DNA from: Scortum barcoo
Lineage: Eukaryota > Chordata > Actinopteri > Centrarchiformes > Terapontidae
Length of the DNA stretch: 64,000 nt
NCBI GenBank assembly: GCA_023238725.1
Contig: CM041547.1
Span: forward strand, 18,547,144 to 18,611,143
Direction of reading: 5' to 3'
The position numbers and the translations under genes are program-made. Below the pieces are notes generated by a model. It was given only the letters and a program-made list of their open reading frames with translations, did not search any database and was not told the DNA's origin. This document shows positions 31,340-44,602 of the stretch, piece by piece (position 1 is the first letter of the stretch; every line of letters begins with the position of its first letter).

Positions 31340-32404
31340 AAAGCACTTCACGTCTGAGAGATAAAGCTGTTAACTCAGTTTAAGATTGGAAACCAACACA
31401 TTTAAAAAGGGGTTCTCCTATTGGGAGACTTGCATGCTATTAATAAAGAATGGTCAAAACTGAAGCAGCCCACATGTCCTGAAATATCCTGATTTTTAAT
31501 AAAAAAATGTTTTTAATTCCTCCCAGACTAGAAGTTTGCAATGCATGGTTGCAGCTGTAAATGTGTAGTCTTCAAGCTGAAAATATTCTCAGTTTTACTT
31601 CTGAAAGTTTCCTCCATCGCAACAAAAGACACAATGCAACTGTTTTCAAGGGCTGAGTAGTTGCTCCTCAGGAGTAGCCTTCATGTGTAAAATTGGTGGA
31701 CTGCGCCTTTAACAAGTAGCATGTGTTACAAACTGGGGACACAGAGTTTGTAAAGACATGGCCACTTACCATGGATGTATTTTAGGAAGAGAAAGGCATT
31801 TTCCCCATAAACCACTACTGAATAAGAAACATCTGTAAAAAGGTTGGCAGGACAACTCCAACTACAGACATAATCAATCATTATTCTTTGTATTGTTAAT
31901 ATTATTACATTACATACATACATGTACATCTGGAGAATATGATCTGTAGGCCGGAGCATCTCTGTAATAACGCAGTGCTTCATTTATAATGGATGTTGTG
32001 ACACATTTGATCTTTATCAGAAAATAAAAAAAATAATATATAAGTTCATTGTTCAGCCCTACTACCGCACATATTCAGTTGGCTGCGTAACCCTGGAAGA
32101 AACCTAAATTAAAAATATTTTTGGCTTATGTGCTAGGGTGAGCAACTACTATTGGATTTTGGCTTTGAGTCTTTGTGTCCAGGTCTTAAACTCCATCCAT
32201 GGCATTTACCTACAAAATATAATGATGGGTTGGATTCAGTGTTTTTTAAGCTTGACCCACGTTAGATACTAGAAGTCCTCACCACTATTGTCAACTAATA
32301 TAATGCAACTGCCAACCTAAGCCAGTCCCTTTAACTTGATTTGTGAAACTAGGTTAGATGATATTGACATTCATTCAGATTCCATAATGCCAGATATTCT
32401 TCAC
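31340..32404. other. Intergenic sequence without recognised gene
   Basis: AT-rich. The only structure noted is GGTGGACTGCGCCTTTAA (about 31698-31715), which resembles the end of the repeat at 13788-14482, so a second copy of that family may end here. Confidence 0.4.
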
Positions 32405-33330
32405 TTAACCCTCTGGAGTCGACGGACGCGCCGGCGCGTCCAAATTACAGGTCCGATTTATGATGACGTAGCATCACAGAGTCTCTGTTTCAACTTGTGT
32501 CGAAAGTGCGGACTTCAAACTACATACCAGTTTTTAAATCGTGTTGATAGGCCAAGTAGAAACAGACTTATGATAAATAATTTACGCCGTTTTTTTTCTG
32601 AATATTGTCGTCACTTTTGGTGCGCGGTATGGAGCAGAAAAGCGCAGCCTCGCTGAGTTTCAGTTTCGATTTGTGTCGAAAATGCGGACTTCAAACTACA
32701 TACGCGTTTATAAATTGATTGGCCAATTAAAACAGACTTGTAATAAATAATGTATAATATTTTTTTTCTGAATATTGTCGTCACATTTGGCACGTTTTTG
32801 GCACGTTTTTGGTGTTGGAAGAAGGCTTGTGATGTGCCCCTCTGTCTTGTAATGGACAGGAACTGTTTTTTACAGTGGCACAAATAATTTGTGGCATCTT
32901 ATTGTGACACCTGATTGTTTTGTAAATAGTTGAACAAAAAAAACGCCTGAGGCATTGCCTGCATTTTAATGTAAATAGTTGTAAATAACTGTTATTTGCT
33001 ACATTTGTACATAATTTTTTGAAACTTTACAACTTATATTTGCATTCTAAGTTATAAAAAAATGGTTCGTTAGACATGTTTGTGGTTTTCACATTACAAA
33101 ATCTAACTTTTTTATATTCGGATTTTATGTTTTTTGTGTGGTTTTAGGTCCAGTGTGTTAATACAGTAATGTCAAAATGAAAAAATAACTGTAAAATCAC
33201 ACATGAGAGGTTGTGCTGAAAAAAATGATACCAAACAAGGCATGGTAAACAGTTCTTAAGGGTGAAATATAAAAGCAAAATAAAAAGTAGTCAAAAACGG
33301 CCAATTATACCCTGGACTCCAGAGGGTTAA
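32405..33330. mobile_element. Non-autonomous piggyBac-type MITE with TTAA target duplication
   Basis: A perfect 12-bp inverted terminal repeat, CCCTCTGGAGTC at 32409-32420 and GACTCCAGAGGG at 33315-33326, is flanked on both sides by TTAA. TTAA duplications with CCC...GGG ends are diagnostic of piggyBac-superfamily insertions. The 918-bp body has no transposase frame. It contains an 18-bp perfect GC palindrome (32424-32441) just inside the left end and two related internal segments of about 135 bp (about 32487-32620 and 32660-32795, each with GCGGACTTCAAACTACATAC). It lies upstream of the cathepsin gene. Confidence 0.85.
32424..32441. repeat. 18-bp perfect palindrome in the MITE
   Basis: GGACGCGCCGGCGCGTCC equals its own reverse complement. 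It is all but AT-free within a very AT-rich element, 4 bp inside the left terminal repeat. Confidence 0.95.
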
Positions 33331-33369
33331 AGAGCCAGATTTGATTTAACAAACCGAGGCCAAAGACAT

Positions 33370-33485
33370 ACTCTTTTATCATTCATAAGTACATGTTCTG
33401 CTTGAGGAAGTCATTCTTTCCAAGATGAGAAGATCGACACCCCTCTCACATTTGTACAATACATATGCCAAGAAATAGCCCCTTG
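33370..33485 (+). repeat. 116-bp direct repeat, copy 2
   Basis: Near-identical partner of 30762-30877 (apparent single G/A difference). The two copies bracket 2.5 kb that includes the piggyBac MITE. Confidence 0.85.
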
Positions 33486-33929
33486 ACAATTGAACAGTCA
33501 CTGAAATTACTTATTTGTAAGCTTCAGCCTGTGTGGTCAGGTTTATAGACTCTTTAAGGAAAGATGTTCAATAGACTATTGCAAAAATGTTCTTTATATA
33601 CTATATTATTTTCTCAGGTGGACTTTCAAACATTTGCACAGTGTGTTATCTAGGGCGCCCTATCTGACATTTCACTGTCACATCACAACTCGTGACTGCG
33701 GAGTGCACCGCTTTATAATGGGGGTGAAGGCCGCCCCATTCCACCAATCAGAACACAGCTCTGATTATTTCCCTCCAATCAGTGAGCCGCATTAAACCGA
33801 GTAAACCCGGAAATTGCCGAAGAGCTCTCACTCCGCTTTCTGCGTCAGCTGCGACAGTGGTCCATCTCCGTGCGTCTGTTAGAGACGAAAACGAGATAAA
33901 AGTTTGTTTTTCTTCACGCCAGCACAAAA

Positions 33930-36900
33930 ATGACACGGCTAAAGATATTCTGCATCCTCGGGGCGCTGCTGGTGACACAAAGCGCCGCCATTTTCAGGTA
34001 AATACAAATACTAACAAATACTTCAGATGATGTTTGGCGACCAGAGTGAGCGCACATCACACGTCAGCCTGTATCACCTCATAACAACACACAGGTGCGC
34101 TGCAGCCAGTGTGTGTGTGTGTCCAATTAAGGCGCGTGCTTATGTAAAAATGTTAAACTTGTGTTTACACTCTGCCCGGTTTTAATAACTTGTAAAAGTG
34201 GATGCGCGCGCCCTGATAACAGGAAGCAGCGTTTTTCTTCCGCGCCCATTTTTGCGTCCGTGTTATTCATTTTGAGCGACCCCTCGTTTCAGAGTCCCCC
34301 TCCACAAAACCAGGAGCCTCCGCCGGCTGATGAGCGACAACGGGCTGTCTGTGGAGGAGCTGCGGGCTTTGGCAAAGAGCGCCGCGGCTCCGGACAGCGC
34401 TCCCTCCCCCAAACTGCCCGTGGAGAGGCTCACCAACTTCATGGACGTATGTGCGCCCGCAGTACACTTCACTTGGCTTTAGTTAACCCCAGCATCACAA
34501 CTCAGGCCAAGCATGTAAATGTCCATCACATGTCTCCACTTCCTCCAGAGAGTTTACAGCCACACAAAGCACTGTGAGTCAGAAGAAGTTCAATGTCTGA
34601 GCAGCAGTGTTGGTGGAAACAATAAGAAAGTTAAATATTACACTCAGACACCCACAGTATTTGGAGACAGATTAAAGCGCCTCCAGGGGATTTGAGTATC
34701 GCCAGACTTCTCCTTCTTTTAATGCTGTTTTTGTTCGTTTATCTTTGGTGATATTTGTGGTTATACTTAAAGACTGGGACTGTGTATTGGCCTGCATTAG
34801 ATTATGCAGCTGTATTTAACTTAAGTTAGTCTTTAATGTTTCTGTGGGAACAGTCACTGTCACAATATATTAAAGGATAAGTTGACATTTTCTCTAGTAT
34901 AGTTCTCCCTTGCCCATACTGAAAATATGGCTACAACTTACTATTGTTTTCGTTGTTAATCTGTAGATCCTTTTCTTGGTTAACCAGTTAGTTTTTTGGT
35001 CCTTGCAATATCAGAAAATGGTAAAATAATGTTGATCGCTGTTTCCCAAAGCAAGCTCAAGCGAATTGATCAAAATAGTTGGCGATTTAATATGTTAGAC
35101 AATTAACTGACTAATCATAATAGCTCTAATTAAAAAAAAAAAAGTATTGGTTCACACAAATGTTTCTCATCTCCATCTTTTTCTTTCTTTAATTGCTCAT
35201 GCTCTTCATAAGCTGGAGTAAATTTAACATGGAATCAGTTTACTCCGCATCTGTTCCTGTGTGATCAATTTAATTTAGACTTTTATGGACAACTTCCTGT
35301 ATAAGTTTTTAGTGTGAACGTTATTGTTTCCTCAGGCGCAGTACTATGGGATGATCAGCATCGGCACCCCTCCACAGAACTTCACTGTGCTGTTTGACAC
35401 TGGCTCCTCCAACCTCTGGGTGCCCTCTATTCACTGCTCTTTCCTCGATTTGGCCTGCTGTGAGTTTCTGGGCTTTTTTTGGGGGGGGGGGGTACTGACT
35501 CACTCTACATCCCCTATTCTGTCAGCTACTTCCTGGTAGAAAATTTCACACTTATTCTTGTTGTTCCCTCAGTGTTTTGCTTTTTTACGTAGAGTATACA
35601 TCTTTGGACTGTTTTGACTTCCTCAGTGTCATTTCTCTTAACTGTTCAGTAATACTTACCTCGAGGAATGTAAAACTAATCAAGGCATTCTTGCATCAGT
35701 ATAGACTCCAAACAGCGTTTAACATTACAATGAAAAGGACATTGTAAGTGGGACACAAGTTGAAAGGATACGGTCTTCACAAAGCATTCCTATTAAAAAT
35801 GATGTGAAGCCTCAGTTAAATGTTGGTTACATTTAAATGCCAAACTGTCTTTACTATGTGAACAAATTGTCCCGTGGAAGGTTTAAGTGATTTGCTGTCA
35901 GTGCAACTCTTTTTAGAAACTTTTGAATCAGAAGGGGGGCAGACAGTGGCACAGATTTAAAGAAGAGGGGCACATTTTGGAAAGGAGTCAAAGTATTTTT
36001 AAAATGTCAAAATACATTAGTAATTGTCCATCTTTGTCCAACTTTGTAGTGGTTTTTGCACTTTGTTTCGTAAGTCCATCAAACCTGTCAACTGTTGTGT
36101 TGATTGACTTGTCTCATTAGGGCTTCATCACCGTTACAACTCAAAGAAGTCGAGCACGTACGTTCAGAATGGCACACAGTTCTCCATCCAGTACGGCAGA
36201 GGCAGCTTATCTGGCTTCATCAGCGGGGACACTGTCTCTGTGAGTTGAAGATGCTCTCACTCGCACTCCCTTGTTCACTCACATGGTCTATTTTGTTTAA
36301 CTTGCATTCCTCAATTCTGGTGGTCACACCATTCTTATCATTTCATTAAAAGACACGTGTCTTCTATCCATACTGACACTCAGCCTCCTTGTCCTCTCCT
36401 GTAGGTCGCAGGTCTGCCTGTTCCTAGCCAGCAGTTTGGTGAAGCGGTGAAGCAGCCTGGCATCACATTTGCGGTGGCACGGTTTGACGGGGTCTTGGGC
36501 ATGGCCTACCCCTCCATATCAGTGGCTGATGTCACCCCAGTGTTTGACACGGTCATGGCTGCCAAGCTGCTGCCTGAAAACATTTTCTCTTTCTACATAA
36601 GCAGGTTGGTCAGAAGAAGCATGAGAGAAAAGTGTAAATAATATCCTTATCAGACAGCTCTATAATTATTCGCCTGCTTTCACTTGGGCTAAACTTTGTT
36701 TTACCCTGTAACACCAGAACCACTGTCAGTTGTTTTTTCAGCTGTGGGGGTTTCCCAGTTGACACATTTTGGTATTTGTTGCTAACACAGCAAGTTATGC
36801 TTCTGTCCACCTCGTCCCTTTTTAGAGACCCGAAAGCAGCAGTAGGAGGAGAATTGATACTGGGTGGGACAGACCCTCAGTACTACACTGGAGATCTGCA

Positions 36901-38605
36901 CTACGTCAATGTCACACGAAAGGCCTACTGGCAGATCAAGATGGACGGGTGAGAAAGAACCTTCTGTGGCTTCACTGCTACAAAAAACTGGGAAGTAGAT
37001 AAGCGGAGTCCGGGTTGACATACTTTCTGTTCTGTTTGTCGTGGAGACAGCTCTCACTGTTTGACTCATTCTTTTACATGGTATTTGAAAATGTTGTCAC
37101 AATGCAGGTACATGCATGAAAATTGGTTCTTCAGATAGTGTAAAATGGTGAATTAAAAAAAAAAAAGAAAATTAAAGGCTGGATTACAGTAACATTTCTA
37201 ATAAGTTCTTCTAAATTAAGCAGATGCCTCTTGTCTCTCTGCCCCGCCCTGCTGCTCCTACAGAATTGAAGTTGGCAACCAGCTAACTCTCTGCAAAGCT
37301 GGTTGCCAGGCGATTGTTGACACGGGAACGTCCCTCATCGTAGGTCCTAAGGAGGAAGTCAGAGCACTGCACAAAGCCATCGGGGCTCTGTCCCTGCTGG
37401 TGGGAGAGGTAGAGCTGACACATGATGCCTGAATGCTCAGATGTTACTTTTAAACCTTTTTTTTTTTTTTCTCTACTGGAGCAAAGGACATTTGTGCTCC
37501 AGGGCTCAACCTGACACTCAGAAAATATGTCAGTGTGATGTTTAGTGGACGCTGTGGCGGTCCAGTAAACATGTACTGTCTCTCTCTCCTTTCTAGTACC
37601 TTATCGACTGTAAGAAGATCCCATCTCTCCCTGTCGTCTCCTTAAACATTGGAGGGAAGACTTTTAACCTGACTGGAGAGGATTATGTCATAAAGGTACA
37701 TACACTCATGTCAGATGGATTTAAATTAATTAAAAGAGGAGTATAGTTTTCCACCACTCATACATGTAAGAAAAATTTGCTGATGATTGTAATATCTCCA
37801 GGATATATTACAATCAAATACAATAGCTTTGCAATTGATTCTTTTTGTGAGCTTTGAAGGAGTCTGATATATTAATTATTCAGCCAAAAGCTAACATGGC
37901 TTACTATTTAAAACACAGCCTGAATCCACAGTTGCACTGTGGCACGTTCATCAAATGAAGAACATGGACACTGTATTATTTGAGTCAGTCCCACAAGGTA
38001 TGGAACCTGGAGTTCCATGAAAATAGCGGCATACCAAGTCTGTGGCTAAAAGTTGTGCCCAACAAATTTTTTAGTACTGTTTGAGTAACATTGTCCCTGA
38101 CCCATTTTTAGATTAAGATTAAAGCACCTCCAGGGCATTTGTTAACAGCGATAGAATATTGCCAGCCATCTCCTTTTTTTTGAAGGAGTTTTTGATTCAT
38201 CTCTGGTCATAGGTTATATTTAGTTATTCTTAAAGCACTAAATTGTGGAAATTTCTTAATACCATCCCTTATGCTAAGATAGCATTAGGAGGGAATTTCC
38301 TCGCAGCCAGTAAGAGGAGGAACAATGGCCAGTACCTTCACAATGCACATATAGGCATATGAGTGCTAAAGATCGGTGTGAACATGTCTTTAAGGTATCT
38401 TAGCAAAGCTGGAAAAAAAATTTGCTCTCTCCTTTTGATGCAGGAGTCTCAGATGGGAATATCAATCTGCCTGTCTGGCTTCATGGCCATGGATATCCCA
38501 CCTCCCGCAGGACCCCTGTGGATCCTGGGAGATGTATTCATCGGAAAGTACTACACTGTGTTCGACAGGAACGCAGATCGTGTGGGGTTTGCCCCTGCCA
38601 AGTAG
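33930..38605 (+). CDS. ctsd: Cathepsin D-type lysosomal aspartic protease, nine exons
   Basis: A1-family aspartic endopeptidase, made as a secreted zymogen and active in lysosomes. Exons: 33930-33997, 34293-34446, 35336-35459, 36121-36239, 36405-36604, 36826-36948, 37264-37408, 37597-37695, 38444-38605. They sum to 1194 nt (397 residues; human CTSD 412) with all phases correct. A signal peptide (MTRLKIFCILGALLVTQSAA) precedes a basic propeptide (VPLHKTRSLRRLMSDNG). The catalytic motifs are DTGSSN (Asp about 95) and DTGTSL (Asp about 282), both intact. N-glycosylation sequons include NFT, NGT, NVT and NLT. YYGMISIGTPPQNFTV, KQPGITF, NVTRKAYWQ and GPLWILGDVFIGKYYTVFDR fit cathepsin D rather than E, pepsin or renin. 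Teleosts may carry more than one ctsd, so this could be a ctsd paralogue. It ends tail-to-tail with mief1. Confidence 0.92.
34671..34785. repeat. Dispersed repeat copy in cathepsin intron 2
   Basis: AGATTAAAGCGCCTCCAGGG followed by GCCAGACTTCTCC and related words recur at about 38113-38235 in intron 8 of the same gene with moderate divergence. Family not identified. Confidence 0.5.
38113..38235. repeat. Dispersed repeat copy in cathepsin intron 8
   Basis: AGATTAAAGCACCTCCAGGG followed by ATTGCCAGCCATCTCC; partner of the copy at 34671-34785. Confidence 0.5.
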
Positions 38606-39136
38606 TTAACAGAACACTGTTTGTATGAAATGTCACACTTCTCATTTGTAGCTATAATTACATTGCAAAGATCTTACCAAGCAAAGCATTTCATCATCAA
38701 TGTTGCGTTATTTGATTTGCAGCAATCAAAAGCAGTTACACACATTTGCATAAACACACGGTTGTTGTGGTTTAGGCCCGGCTTGCCACATCTCTCATCT
38801 GCTTAGCTCTAATACAAGAAGCTGGTTTCATTAATAACCATTTCCACATATTTTAAAAAAGCGTGTAAGAGGTTTTCTGCCACTGAACAAAGAGACTCCT
38901 TCACTCAGTTTTTTGCACTTCATTTTTGATATGGCACGATTCAATCAGAACTATGCATTTTGATTTTTGTATTGTTTAATTATTGTGCTTTTTGGCTTTA
39001 AGTTTGTTTCATTCCTAGCAAATGGACCACACTTCCAGTTTCCAGTGTCTAATAATGGATAATAATTGGGGCTGCTCTTGTACAGTGACTCAAGGTGGTT
39101 ATTTTAATGTCTGACTTTTATTACCAAAGATGACTA

Positions 39137-39142
39137 AATAAA
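39137..39142 (+). promoter_or_regulatory. Likely poly(A) signal of the cathepsin D-type gene
   Basis: AATAAA about 530 bp after the stop codon. The convergent mief1 transcript probably ends just to the right, where the minus strand offers ATTAAA at 39285-39290. Confidence 0.55.
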
Positions 39143-39284
39143 ATTAAATATGTCTTGTCAAACTGGGTGGATGAATAGGTTTATACTGTTATTTGCTTTA
39201 AAATCAAGTCTTTCAAACTACATGCGTCTTTGGGATGAGGGGAAAGAAAAAAACAGATGAACCTACAGACTGTCATTTGTAACA

Positions 39285-41894
39285 TTTAATGAAGTATAGA
39301 AAGTGCTGCACCATTCAGCTCCAGAGCTGAACTTAAAAAAGAAAGGAAGAGGGGGGGTGGGGAAAAAAAGCTTTGGGGGGTATTCACAGCATGCAACACA
39401 GCATATGGCCAGTATGTATGCTCTCCACAAGGTAGAGGTAGTGATCTACTTTGGGTTTTGCTTAACAATAATGACAAATGTGGCACAGTGACACCCCTTC
39501 AACACAGTAGTCATTTATAGCATAAAGTAGGTCTGCAAAGGAAGACGCTTAATATGCACTCAAAGAAGATCTACTGTGGGTTCATTTTATACGAGTACAT
39601 CCAGAACAAAGCACTTAATGGAGCACAATAAGTGGTACTTTACATGTTGAGCTGAATCAATGCAAATAAATATCCGGCTATTTTTTTGGTTACAAATGTA
39701 CAATAAATACAAAAATATTCACCTGTCTCCATTATCAGGATGATTATTAACTGAATGCACGTAGGAACTATAAGCAACCCAAATCCCTCCATTCTTGTAC
39801 TCTATACAAACAGTGGCTGGGGGGATTGAGGGGATTCTTCCTCCATATCACTGCATTTTTTTCATTCTAAGGCTAAAAGTGAGAACAAAAAGCAACCATG
39901 TGATTATTTTCGACATGTCTTGGGACATTTAGAGACACACTCCGCTTGACTGTCTGGCAGCTATTGTTATGATGAATCCACCTTCTGACACCTGCATTGC
40001 AATGCTATTTAATGGAGGAGCTCCGCTGAGACTTGGCTATTGAAAGCTGAGGATCTGAAATCAGATCACGATCTAAGATTAGCACCAATAATCTATTAAT
40101 ATACATGTAGACCTGACAGGCAGAAGCAGCCTGCAAGTAGTGATCATTACTACAGGTCGAGTGTTGTTGGTGCCACACGCTTCATTTCAGGGCCAGAGCT
40201 GACCAATAACATGGCCTACTATTGCTCTAATCCAGGTCTGGCTACCTGCTCTAGACAGATTGGCAGTTCTAAGTTAATCAGGGCTTACTGTGGACTACAG
40301 AGGTAACAGGCTCTGACTGCAGATCAGGCCGTGAACTGAAGTTAATACTGAGGCTAGTTCACCAAACAACAAAAACAAAACTCTTCTTCTGCAGGTTAGT
40401 TCCATGTTTACAGCATAGTGTCGCTGGTACTCCCTTGCTACAAAGGTACAGACCCAGAACAAGCCATGTCAATATTGAAGGTTTTCATCTCGAAGAAAGA
40501 AGATCTGAACTGGAAGTGAAATTAAAGCAAAAACCATCAGACAAAATCAGGTTCAGAATGTCCTACCGAGACACTTTTGGACCGACTTTGTTGTACATCT
40601 GCAATAGAACACTTAACATTTTAACAGTGCAAAATAACCCGTGATGGAGAACAAAATCATACAAAATTAAACTGAGAAAACGAAGCATATCAGACCTGTG
40701 TACCAAAGTGACATCTGACACTGCAGAACAAACTTCCTTTCATGACAAACAAAGAGCAGCTCTGTATCAGGCAGTCACAAGGAAATATTTTCCATTCGCA
40801 CCAAAATGAATGATAAAATGGTTGTCGCTCTTCTGTCATTCAAATTTCATGATCGCCAACAAATAGGACATTTCACATTCCCATACATGGTTGATTATTC
40901 CATTTTCGGATGTGTGTTCAACTTGATCAGATTCACAGCCAAATGGTGTGAATTGGAAATATTCAAGACAGACATCAACATACAATTCAAGTGTACATCC
41001 ACCTGTTTGATTGCTAGATTAGGTAGATAACACATGCAGACACTCCAATCACAGCCTAATGTTTGTTTTCACAGATCCCTGCACACACACAGGAAGCGAC
41101 CGCGACCGTGGCTGACTGCAGCCACTGTACTAATGAAGTTTTGAACTCAAAATACTAGCAGTATTTAATACATGTGATAACAAAAAGAATCTTAAAGAGA
41201 AAGATCGTTTGTCTCTAACTCAAGAATGTCAAGTCCTTCAGGCTGATCAACAATTTATTAGCTTTTGGGTTGGCATATACACACACATAATCAACATTAA
41301 ATCCTGTCCCTTCACACAGCGACACTGACTCACCTCATCACAGAGTAAACGGCATTACATATCTGCCCTCCTAAAGCTTTTCAACAAGTTAAAAAGAATT
41401 GATGTAATTTAATTATGTAATAAATTGAATGTAGAGGTACGTACTGCACCCCAGATTTCATGTCTGCCCCTTCTATTTTGATCATTTTGAGTTATAATTT
41501 GAGTTCAATCCCTCCATCCAAATGTATTAGGCCCTTACAAAAATGTCTACTCTTAACTTCATTAATACAATTGCTTTAGTGAGAGCCATGACCTCCAGTG
41601 GGACTTTTATTTGAGATTAAAATAGTATTCGATCACACCACACACAGCTCTCGTGTCAAGACTCACATAGCTCTCAACACCAAGTAACTGCTACTGCGTG
41701 GATCGCGTTTCCTCACTGATGTTTGTGACGAGGCGTTTAGGAATAAAGAGGCTGTGTGTTTCAGGAGAGAGAGAGAGAGGATGATCCATGCAGTAGGTTT
41801 TCCCCCCCTGGGAACTTTGTTATGCTCGAGGTCACTAGTTGCCCACAAAACAGTGATTGACGTTTGAATGCAATGTCGCTTCGTCATGTTGCCG
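39285..41894 (-). other. Probable long 3' UTR of mief1
   Basis: No coding frame is credible between the mief1 stop and the end of the cathepsin transcript. The minus-strand ATTAAA at 39285-39290 is a candidate poly(A) signal. That would give a 2.6-kb 3' UTR. The transcript end is inferred, not seen. Confidence 0.45.
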
Positions 41895-44213
41895 TCAGGG
41901 GTGTGGCGGCTGTGCCACAGCAGTTCTCAGCAGTCCCTCAGGATCTGAGAGGGCGCAGTAGAGAGTGTAACCCAGCTCATCTACTTCCTGTTCAGTTAGC
42001 TCGCAGAATAAGTTAACTTTAGGGCTGAGGGCACATGGCAGCCTCCCGGCCTCTAGGTGTCCCACTAGCGCTCGTAGCAGCTGAAGGAAGCGGTCGGCCA
42101 GTGCTTCCTGCGTCCAGTCACCTTCTTTTTCGCACAGCAACAAGATGGCATTGGTGAGCTGGCTGGCGTTGAGCCGGTTAAGGGCAGGGTTGAGCTTGCA
42201 CATGGCCTTCGCCACCTTCAGGCAGGCGCATCGACAGCCGCCGTCCTCCTGGTCCAGGGCCCGGAGTCGTGCCGTCTCCGCCACACGGAAGCTCTGCCGC
42301 CACAGGTTTTCGTGGCGCTCTGCAGCAAGCCGATGTGGTTTGGCGATCAGTGACGTTCCATCCTCCATCACAAGTAAGGGTAGGAAGTCCACGTACAGCT
42401 TCCTGTCCGTCTCGTACTGCACCTCCAGGGTCAGCGTTTCTGAGGGAACCACAGGACGGATGATGTAGTCGAGGACACTCCCTATGGCCGGCCAGTTGAT
42501 AGAGCCAGCCACAAGCTTGTCAAAGACCTCGAGAACCGATTTAGGGGAGAGGTAACCTCCGACCATGCAGCGGTCCCAGTAACTGCTGTTGCGCGGGAAA
42601 TACTCCAAATTCTCCCTACGGACGAGCCAGAAACCTGGGACGTTCATGATGGTGTCCTCCCCAGGAATGGACGACCACAGGTTCTTCTCCAAGACAAGAG
42701 GCACCATGAGCTGGGCGTGGTCCGCTGTCACTACCTAGAAGATGAAGTAAGTGAGTAAAACTGAAGAAATCAAAATTATAGAGGAGTTGATTCCTCTGAA
42801 TTTAGCAGCCCTGGTATCTGCATTTGCTACACCCTTATAACTAATACACAATATATTTTCTGAATGAGTTAGCGCAGTTTTATGAGGGGAAAAAGTTTAG
42901 GTGAAATGTAGATATGTTGGATAGCATAGATAGCATTTTTATAAAACTAGTAATAATAAGCGTTATTTCAAACATTACATTTGAATAATATAAAATGTGT
43001 GTAACCTCTTACCTGCAGGTCATCATAAAGGCTGCCACTCAGGTACATCTCTCGGAGCGGCATGTCAGGGAGTTTGGCGTGAAGGAACACTCTGAGTTCA
43101 GCGCAGATGTCCAGCGCTGCTCTTCTAGCCACCGCCTGCTCCTCAGTAGGGATGTTGACATTGTTTTGGTAGAACTCCCACAGGTGCTCCTGCAGGGACA
43201 GACGCATTCGTGCCCGCAGCAGATCGGACTGGGTGGCACCGCTGCCCCCCATAGCAGCTCGACCCACAGCCCTCCGCAGACAGTCTGAGGAGATTAGAAG
43301 CAAATGAAAGTTAAAATATGCATCTGTGGAAAGTGTGGTTGCATACATGGTTTTTAAATGGGAGTCCGCAGGTAAAGTTGGAAAAGATGGTAGAAGCAGG
43401 GGGTGATTTCAAAATATTAGAATCTGAAAACAAAAACACACCAAAACAACGGACAGATACTAAATTATTGGGCTTCTATAGTATCTGAGAAATTAAAACA
43501 TTATGGTTCAACTACGTTGTCTCAAACTAATATAACAACAGCTGGCTGATGAGCTACAGCACTACAGAGAGCCAACACCCACTGTAAAGGAAGAGCAAGA
43601 TTCCTCCAATTAGGCTGTCTGTCAACAGATAGAAATCACAGCCGACTGAGTCTTAACCACAGAACTGGTTGTTCAGTATTACAGAATGTAACATGAAAAA
43701 GACACTTGGAACAATTTTGCAGGACACACAAACATGTGATGTTTACACTTTGTTTTCCTCACCTGGTTCAAAAGCATGTGAGGAAGTGGGCAGAGACTGC
43801 AGCGACCTGCTAACAGTGGACTTCATGTCATGGTTCAGTACCCGTGGAGATGAGCCCATCCAGGCGGGCTCCTCCCAGCTTCTCTTTCCTGACTGCTCCA
43901 TCTTGGTGGGGCTGGTGGGAGCACTTATGGCACGGTCGTACATCTGTACAGTGAAGAACAGTGCGTGCATTGTTCACATGGGTATGTGTGCTTTTTCTTT
44001 TGTCCCACATGGGAGTGGATGGTATGACGAAAATGAAAAGTTGGAGGTGAATAGCTTCTAACTTACTCTTTTGACAGCTAGTGTTGCAATGCCAAGCATG
44101 GCTGCTCCTCCCACACCCAGCACAAGCTTGGCATTGGAAAGCATGAAGTCAATGGCTGTGCCAATCCCATTGTCGTCTTTCTTCCCTTTACGGTCTCCAT
44201 TCACCCCTGCCAT
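41895..44213 (-). CDS. mief1: Mitochondrial elongation factor 1 (MiD51)
   Basis: Outer mitochondrial membrane receptor that recruits DRP1 to drive fission; it has a nucleotidyltransferase-like fold that binds ADP. Coding exons 44067-44213, 43763-43943, 43013-43284 and 41895-42734 sum to 1440 nt (479 residues; human 463) in phase. The N-terminus KGKKDDNGIGTAIDFMLSNA leads into the membrane anchor LVLGVGGAAMLGIATLAV and MYDRAISAPTSPT. The core has DICAELRVFLHAKLPDMPLR, MYLSGSLYDDLQ, GEDTIMNVPGF and YWDRCMVGGYLSPKSV. The C-terminus has LFCELTEQEVDELGYTLYC. The first exon fits MIEF1 rather than MIEF2. Non-coding 5' exons are inferred at 44542-44854 (acceptor behind a long C tract on the minus strand, donor GTGAGT at 44536-44541) and about 45781-45960 (donor GTAAGG). 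The middle one carries the microprotein ORF. Confidence 0.95.
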
Positions 44214-44602
44214 CCTGCCACTGAACACAGGAGATAAAGACAGTGAAAGGAGGGTAAAGACAGAGGGACACAGGCAGGAAGAGGACAGGGACAGAAAATA
44301 ATAGCTGTTTTATTTGTGTTGTTACTTAGCTCAGGCACTACAGTGTATGTTGTGTAACCAGATTATCAAGTGATTTAACATAAACAGCAGTGATTCAGGT
44401 GTACCTACAGTAGAAACAAATTAATGAATAACCACACCCAACGTCTGACCTTTGTCCTAAAAGTAAAACCAAGGCAAAACTAGGGAGTATATCATTCCCC
44501 AAAAACAATGTCTCATATTATGTTCCTAGTTGAAAACTCACCTGGGAGATGCACCTCCAGATGACCTTTAATCCTCCTCCAGATGACCCGTGCCCTTTCC
44601 CC

